Shown here: positions 7,801-10,000 of the stretch, piece after piece
Position numbering within the stretch: the first letter of the stretch is position 1
Layout: each line of letters opens with the position of its first letter
Assembly (NCBI GenBank): GCA_964020155.1
Contig: OZ026556.1
Location: forward strand, 3,120,001 to 3,130,000
Length of the DNA stretch: 10,000 bases
Direction: 5' to 3'
Source: Chondrilla cf. caribensis
Taxonomy: Eukaryota > Porifera > Demospongiae > Chondrillida > Chondrillidae
The notes under the pieces: generated by a model
Database searches by the model: none
Told to the model about the DNA's origin: nothing
What the model saw: only the letters and a program-made list of their open reading frames with translations
Made by a program: the position numbers and the translations under genes

Positions 7801-8486
7801 TTATCCTACGTACCGTAGCAATTAACGCATGTATGTAGTGGATGTAACGTGAATACTGAAAGAATCCAAATATTATGTATTTTACAATTTGCATGCTCAG
7901 ATGTTCTATTTGTACAAGAACCCCAGTGGCGAAATAGAATTGAATTTTGATAGCATGACCAGCAAAATGATGCAAGACAAGGTAAGAAATTGTGACAATA
8001 CTAGCTAAGTAGGCCTATATTGGTATACAATTCCTTCTATTTCTTCAGAATCAGCCTAGACGTACATCCCAGGCTGATGGGTACAGCAGTGATGGGACTA
8101 GATCAATGCTAGAGGTGGAACCCTCTGTCATTGTAAGACTACCTGTACATACGTACATACCAATAAATTATGTAATAGTTAAGTCACTGATGTTCAGCTG
8201 TCTGAATGGTATAATACATTTCTAAACTTCCAAACTCAAATCTTTGTATTTAATTACGCTTTCAACTAAATAAGTTCTCGCAGATGCTACTATAATTTAG
8301 TCTGTATTATTTTGTACACTTAGATAAATGCTGAGAAGAAACCAAAAGTTTCAATCTATGACCAGAAATGTAGGTTTGTTTGACAAGTTAGTGTATCTCC
8401 TATGATATAATGGATACTTAATGCATATTTTGTGCTATATATTCACTTGTACTTCACTAGTGACCACCATTGATGAAACCAAGTAA
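1753..8486 (+). CDS. GABA-B receptor-like class C GPCR, 5'-partial, 16 visible exons
   Basis: This is a spliced gene, exons 1753-1899, 2196-2366, 3111-3218, 3348-3413, 4531-4749, 4830-5114, 5206-5281, 5542-5610, 5700-5832, 6453-6705, 7197-7325, 7397-7714, 7901-7981, 8049-8132, 8324-8369 and 8461-8486. All introns are GT-AG and the joined frame is open for 736 codons. Visible residues 1-380 are Venus-flytrap domain and linker, TM1-TM7 lie at about 394-656, and 659-736 is the tail. No cysteine-rich domain separates flytrap and TM1, which separates GABA-B receptors from mGlu, CaSR and taste receptors. A run KLSSPYLN at the start of TM2 resembles GABA-B2 as I remember it. Cys468 (top of TM3) and Cys563 (second extracellular loop) can form the conserved disulfide. 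Lys489 and Asp603 match the TM3-TM6 ionic-lock pair of GABA-B2. Six N-glycosylation sequons lie in the ectodomain. The signal peptide and about 130 N-terminal residues lie upstream. An orphan GABA-B-like receptor with another ligand is possible. Confidence 0.93.
2196..2366 (+). CDS. Exon b: flytrap hinge and start of lobe 2
   Basis: Fifty-seven codons in phase 0, with acceptor TTGTGTAG and donor GTAAGC. The opening ISPESTSPRLSD matches the LSxxSSSPxLSN segment of GABA-B1 and the LSFAATTPVLAD segment of GABA-B2. YPKFLR matches YPYFFR or FPTFFR. LNWKYISIITQ matches the strand in which GABA-B2 has WKRVGTLTQ. Thr55 sits where B1 has the ligand-binding Ser269. These runs are what first identify the gene as GABA-B type. 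Confidence 0.93.
2367..3110. other. Intron between exons b and c (744 nt)
   Basis: AT-rich intron starting GTAAGC and ending TTATTTACAG. I see no open reading frame of note, no splice-competent internal exon that keeps frame, and no clear repeat. Confidence 0.85.
3111..3218 (+). CDS. Exon c: flytrap lobe 2
   Basis: Thirty-six codons, phase 0 at both ends, acceptor TTATTTACAG and donor GTACCT. It is rich in charged and polar residues (TRDVLIEETRKSN at its start, ALKSLK at its end). It corresponds to the helix and strand after the IITQ segment, where GABA-B2 has an RNDL helix and then VKKLK. No catalytic or ligand residue is recognisable in it. Confidence 0.88.
3348..3413 (+). CDS. Exon d: flytrap lobe 2 strand with ligand tyrosine
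   Basis: A small exon of 22 codons, phase 0, with acceptor TTTACATAG and donor GTTAGT. It reads RVIFMNCYSEYA then EIMCQ. It aligns without gaps to the RIIVGLFYETEARKVFC strand of GABA-B1. Tyr154 falls on the GABA-contacting Tyr366 of B1 (a position that is Asp in B2), and Cys163 falls on the conserved Cys of the following helix. The placement rests on reading frame, splice sites and this alignment. Confidence 0.88.
3446..3805 (+). repeat. Tandem duplication, upstream unit (intron end plus exon fragment)
   Basis: The unit starts ACATACAC and ends TTGGATCAG. It recurs immediately downstream from 3806 (ACATACAG...) to 4574 (...TTGGATCAG), the second copy being split by an insertion. Shared stretches include the block around TTGTTAATCGGCCAC, the block around AGTACCAATGTAATGTTC, and about 250 bp leading through the splice acceptor into exon e. 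The copies differ by scattered substitutions and small indels, so the event is not recent. Confidence 0.9.
3762..3805 (+). pseudogene. Truncated duplicate of the first 44 nt of exon e
   Basis: After a duplicated acceptor (CTCTACAAG), 44 nt match the first 44 nt of the exon at 4531 with one clear difference, so Thr becomes Ser (GMTSPDYAW in place of GMTTPDYAW). The exon copy breaks off at ATCAG, and the frame then meets TGA within five codons. No good donor follows. It is a dead exon fragment with a potentially live acceptor. Confidence 0.88.
3922..4296. mobile_element. Non-autonomous inserted element with 28-bp inverted repeats
   Basis: ATATCAAGAATTCAATGTAATTCACTAG at 3921-3948 in two halves (ATATCAAGAATTCA, ATGTAATTCACTAG) is the exact reverse complement of 4217-4244. 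The 12-bp direct repeat AATATTCAGTTA occurs at 3910-3921 and 4297-4308, framing the insertion. If only the part between the inverted repeats is the element (3924-4241), the flanks are TA on both sides, as in Tc1/mariner-type or pogo-type insertions. It has no open reading frame and contains an AT/ATCT microsatellite. It is best called a MITE-like element, with class uncertain. Confidence 0.75.
4059..4099. repeat. AT-rich and (ATCT)n simple repeat
   Basis: A run of ATATAT and ATATT units passes into four ATCT repeats inside the inserted element. It is followed by sequence more GC-rich than its surroundings. Confidence 0.9.
4531..4749 (+). CDS. Exon e: flytrap lobe 2 with GWY motif
   Basis: Seventy-three codons, phase 0, with acceptor TTCTCTTCAAG and donor GTGAGT. 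YAWISFGWYFDEFW matches the YVWFLIGWYADNW block of GABA-B receptors, including the tryptophan that packs against ligand in B1. There is a sequon at NRT. The first 44 nt, together with the upstream intron, exist a second time at 3762-3805 as a truncated copy. This downstream copy is the real exon because it alone continues in frame to a donor. Confidence 0.93.
4830..5114 (+). CDS. Exon f: end of flytrap lobe 2 and return to lobe 1
   Basis: Ninety-five codons, phase 0, with acceptor AAAAATATAG and donor GTGAGT. LIYDTIWLTALALHKT is the family-typical LAYDAIWALALALNKT segment. Asp269, four residues before the YD pair ends, lies where GABA-B1 has the GABA-binding Glu465, a conservative change. Sequons occur at NST, NDS, NFT and NTS. 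The FNGAT at the end precedes the (V/F)xG turn of the final strand pair. Confidence 0.93.
5206..5281 (+). CDS. Exon g: last flytrap strands
   Basis: Twenty-five codons plus one nucleotide, phase 0 in and phase 1 out. The acceptor is TTAACTTGTAG after a T-run, the donor GTGAGT. It opens GFLYLLSNGDREPEVRFYQY. This corresponds to the GHVVF-D-xG-xR-x-W segment that closes the flytrap domain in GABA-B receptors. The split codon joins with the next exon as TCT (Ser). Confidence 0.87.
5542..5610 (+). CDS. Exon h: flytrap to TM1 linker
   Basis: Two plus 66 plus one nucleotides, entering in phase 1 and leaving in phase 1. The acceptor is CACATACAG and the donor GTAATT. It encodes a basic, Gly-containing segment (SVGRMDGSLKL) ending in TVDPLYQ. 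GABA-B receptors have a short linker here, and no run of cysteines is present, so there is no mGlu-type cysteine-rich domain. Confidence 0.85.
5700..5832 (+). CDS. Exon i: linker end and TM1
   Basis: Two plus 129 plus two nucleotides, phase 1 in and phase 2 out, with acceptor CTCTGTACTCCCAG and donor GTGAGT. After a polar stretch (GTPKSHNHET) comes a hydrophobic helix of about 25 residues at visible positions 394-418, ending FNLVFRNK. This matches the FNI-x-NRN end of TM1 in GABA-B2. The split codon AT|G normally gives Met425 when joined to 6453. Joined to the candidate microexon at 5903 it would give Ile. Confidence 0.93.
5833..6452. other. Intron between exons i and j (620 nt)
   Basis: Starts GTGAGT and ends ACACTTGCAG. 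Apart from the candidate 42-nt microexon at 5903-5944 I see only AT-rich sequence. Retention would stop translation at once, because AT joined to GTGA gives ATG TGA. Confidence 0.85.
5903..5944 (+). CDS. Candidate 42-nt cassette microexon in intracellular loop 1
   Basis: Inside the TM1-TM2 intron, an AG at 5901-5902 and a perfect GTAAGT donor at 5945 bracket 42 nt. It enters and leaves in phase 2, exactly like its neighbours. Including it would replace the split Met codon by Ile, then about 14 residues (HHAVRFCNELNFRS), then resume at IVKLSS. The leading intron would be 70 nt, like the 67- and 71-nt introns elsewhere in this gene, and TGCTAATTAAC about 30 nt upstream could serve as a branch site. 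Against it, the acceptor has a purine-rich lead-in and GABA-B loops do not need these residues. It may be an alternative exon or chance. Confidence 0.3.
6453..6705 (+). CDS. Exon j: TM2 and TM3
   Basis: One plus 252 nucleotides, phase 2 in and phase 0 out, with acceptor ACACTTGCAG and donor GTTAGC. It opens IVKLSSPYLN, strongly like the start of TM2 in GABA-B2 (KMSSPYMN). It ends the helix in FLGVDDNLVS, like FLFGLDGSFVS. FCQATVW supplies the TM3 disulfide Cys468. VLAKTFKVFFIFKN matches AKTWRVHAIFKN, with Lys489 at the ionic-lock position. The second intracellular loop is basic (KPDRKK). A GTAAGT at 6553 lies within the exon and is read through as Val-Ser. Confidence 0.95.
6706..7196. other. 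Intron between exons j and k (491 nt)
   Basis: Starts GTTAGC and ends TTTTACAG. It includes a segment more GC-rich than the other introns (about 6860-6990 and 7070-7130), with no coding similarity. The last 93 nt before the acceptor are open in the receptor's frame, but the residues fit no receptor segment. Confidence 0.8.
7197..7325 (+). CDS. Exon k: TM4
   Basis: Forty-three codons, phase 0, with acceptor AAATTTTACAG and donor GTGAGA. WHMFLLMGILLAVDAIFLII forms TM4 at about 514-537. It ends with a polar helix (AQLHEIAST) leading into extracellular loop 2, as GABA-B receptors have after their VDPL motif. The frame remains open into the preceding intron for 93 nt, so the acceptor, not a stop, defines the left edge. 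Confidence 0.92.
7397..7714 (+). CDS. Exon l: TM5, TM6 and TM7
   Basis: The longest exon, 106 codons, phase 0, acceptor AATCCATACAG and donor GTGAGA. VYQCTSESVQIW gives the loop-2 disulfide Cys563. TM5 is about 569-592 and ends AFETRKIKVKELNDSR, close to the AWETRNVSIPALNDSK loop 3 of GABA-B2. Asp603 in LNDS is the ionic-lock acid. TM6 is about 606-629 with the VTP kink. TM7 is about 636-656 and ends NFIPK, the family's (F/V)VPK end. Confidence 0.96.
7757..7788. repeat. Short direct repeat in intron
   Basis: ACTAGTATTATGT occurs at 7757-7769 and again at 7776-7788, a 19-nt period, within the intron between exons l and m. It is probably a slippage product. Confidence 0.8.
7901..7981 (+). CDS. 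Exon m: proximal C-tail
   Basis: Twenty-seven codons, phase 0, with acceptor GCATGCTCAG and donor GTAAGA. It follows TM7 directly with MFYLYKNPSGEIELNF and continues with a Met- and Lys-rich stretch (TSKMMQDK). I see no long heptad pattern. It is placed by matching phases and splice sites and by lying directly after the TM7 exon. Confidence 0.85.
8049..8132 (+). CDS. Exon n: C-tail with RRTS site
   Basis: Twenty-eight codons, phase 0, with acceptor TATTTCTTCAG after a pyrimidine run and donor GTAAGA. NQPRRTSQADGYSSDGTRS is polar and serine-rich. RRTS fits the basophilic protein kinase A consensus; mammalian GABA-B2 carries a PKA site (RRLS) in its own tail, but the two are not demonstrably homologous. 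Phosphorylation is inference. Confidence 0.82.
8324..8369 (+). CDS. Exon o: distal C-tail
   Basis: Fifteen codons plus one nucleotide, phase 0 in and phase 1 out, acceptor TACACTTAG and donor GTAGGT. It reads INAEKKPKVSIYDQK. If the intron is not removed, the frame runs four codons (CRFV) into it and stops at TGA. Because both outcomes give a sensible end, the donor assignment is less certain than for other exons. Confidence 0.7.
8461..8486 (+). CDS. Exon p: last codons and stop
   Basis: The acceptor is ACTTCACTAG. The first two bases complete a Leu codon with the last base of the previous exon. TTIDETK then a TAA stop follow. The final peptide has no PDZ-binding motif and no RxRR-type ER-retention signal. 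The exon is short and has no homology I recognise, so its support is the splice site and the phase match. Confidence 0.65.
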
Positions 8487-8620
8487 ATCCAAAGAAGAGA
8501 CACAAACTTCCTAATTGATGGAATTTTTGTAATGAATTTGTCATGGAATTGTATTTGAAATTTGCATTAATTTTGTAATCAAAGCTATTAATATAAAACT
8601 CTTCTTACGACAAGAGACTA
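8487..8620 (+). other. Probable 3' UTR of the receptor gene
   Basis: AT-rich sequence follows the TAA stop. No canonical AATAAA lies nearby. The variant AATATA at 8590-8595 is the best candidate poly(A) signal. The true 3' end cannot be fixed from sequence alone. Confidence 0.4.
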
Positions 8621-10000
8621 TATTATTACTAAGTATAATATTTAGTACATTTTGTACACTATTCACAGCATTATTATTGTATTATATATTATCCGCCTGA
8701 ATGTGTATTCAATGTGGTTATCAGAATTCCTTGTCATGGCATTGTTTCAAATCCACAGAATATCAGCATGAACTCATTTACTGCATATTAGGAAAATTAT
8801 TAGGAAAATTATTATAATCATACTCCAGAACTACGTATGTACAGCTACACGTCTTTTGACATTTATGGCTCCATGAATAATAATGGTTATATGAACTTTC
8901 TGTTATCATTGTACCAAATGTTAATTAATTCATCTTCGTGGTTGGACTTACACTTATATATCTAGCAAGCCACATTCAGACATCTATATGCAGTAGTGGT
9001 ACTCAGTTTTCATACAACCTCCCATTGCGTCCATATGATGTTATACATCCCTACCACACAGACATCCATAATATATGTGTGTTTCATAGCATGTATTGGT
9101 GTTTGTCGTTCATGCAAACTATTAGGCTTCACTTGAGTATCACACAGATGTATGTACAGGCATCTACGCACATTCACATTCACATTTCATCCACACTAAG
9201 TGACTTAACCACAGGAGGGTGCACCAGTATGTCCATCGTGCACATTCTTGTAGTACTGCATAATTCACATCACACTCTAAATGGCCATGGCTTGGTGCTT
9301 TGTCTTTTCATTATATTCATTTAGTGTATATTTGGTCATACAAACATGCATGAAACTGGATAGTGGAATGTATTTACCTTCATTTTGTTTTATGTGCATG
9401 GAATTTCCCCATGAAAATATAATATTATGCACAGATTTCTTTATGTCCGTATAGTTTTATATATTAGTATTCAGTCAAAACCCATGTCAATTGCTCAATC
9501 ATACCATATACACGTACATAAAACACTAAATACATTACACTTTATATCAATGTTTAGTTTCCATTACTGAACATCCTCCATCCTGATCATACATATACGT
9601 ACTCATAGGACACCACTGTACCCCAAAGTTCTTGATGAAGTCATTGTTAAATTACGTCTATAGCAGTACTACGTATGTATACTAGTCACTTCAACCTGTC
9701 CAAAAAAATACATGCATAATAATACGATTATCAATTATTTCATATACCAGTGTAACTCCTTCACCGTATGATGAATAATGTATTAGTGCTGCCTTAGCAT
9801 TAACATAAGACAAGAGTGTCTGAACTATTATATCACAAGCCATGAGATGTTTTAATAGGACAGTTTAGCACAATGAAATACAGATGGAATACGTACAATG
9901 GAATGTAGGAGTCTTCATGCATACAATATGATGACATATTATATTTATGAATGAAGACACTTCTGAAACTTGTTACTGTTTTAGCATGTAAGCATTACTA
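8621..10000. other. Intergenic or far 3' region, no gene supported
   Basis: AT-rich DNA on both strands without recognisable exons, RNA genes or long repeats. The only sizeable open frame (8938-9324, + strand) is low-complexity in Ser, His and Ile codons and matches no family I know. It also lacks an evident exon structure. I treat it as chance. Confidence 0.6.
8787..8810. repeat. Two-unit tandem repeat of 12 bp
   Basis: ATTAGGAAAATT occurs twice back to back, followed by a partial third start (ATTAT). A small slippage repeat. Confidence 0.85.

Noticed and set aside
7679..7975. A 98-codon open frame on the - strand
   Set aside because: It is antisense to the TM7 and tail exons and the intron between them, and has no similarity of its own.
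8938..9324. A 128-codon open frame on the + strand downstream of the receptor
   Set aside because: Low-complexity composition with repeated His/Ile/Ser runs, no family match and no splice context. Plausible by chance in this length of AT-rich DNA.

Overview
The window is eukaryotic, animal-like genomic DNA. It is AT-rich, with GT-AG introns, simple-sequence repeats and many short non-coding repeats. One multi-exon gene on the + strand dominates it. Sixteen constitutive coding exons can be placed from 1753 to 8486, and they join without a frame break into 736 codons plus a stop. The encoded protein is a class C G-protein-coupled receptor of the GABA-B type: most of the Venus-flytrap ligand domain, no cysteine-rich domain, seven membrane helices and a short C-tail. 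The signal peptide and roughly the first 130 residues of the ligand domain are not visible and must be encoded upstream of the window. The mostly short introns, the AT-rich composition and a GABA-B-like receptor quite diverged from vertebrate ones suggest a non-bilaterian animal such as a demosponge. This is inference only; no sequence here proves the taxon.

Layout. 1-1752 is most simply a long intron of the same gene; it holds three long CA/TG dinucleotide tracts and two rearranged copies of one interspersed repeat. 1753-5281 carries seven exons of the ligand-binding domain. The 1117-nt intron at 3414-4530 is the most structured non-coding part: a roughly 360-bp tandem duplication copied the acceptor site and the first 44 nt of the next exon, and the downstream copy was then split by a roughly 375-bp insertion carrying 28-bp perfect inverted repeats. 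5542-7714 encodes the linker and TM1-TM7. 7901-8486 encodes a 78-residue tail spread over four small exons. 8487-10000 holds a probable 3' UTR followed by AT-rich sequence with no gene I can support.

The receptor should sit in the plasma membrane, bind an amino-acid-like ligand in the flytrap lobe cleft and signal through a heterotrimeric G protein. Its helices look most like GABA-B2, the G-protein-coupling subunit. Several ligand-contact positions instead keep residues like those of GABA-B1, the GABA-binding subunit. The intracellular tail has no obvious coiled coil of the kind that pairs B1 with B2. Other points worth a second look are a frame-preserving 42-nt candidate cassette microexon in the first intracellular loop, a perfect GTAAGT donor inside the TM2-TM3 exon, and an alternative terminus by intron retention.
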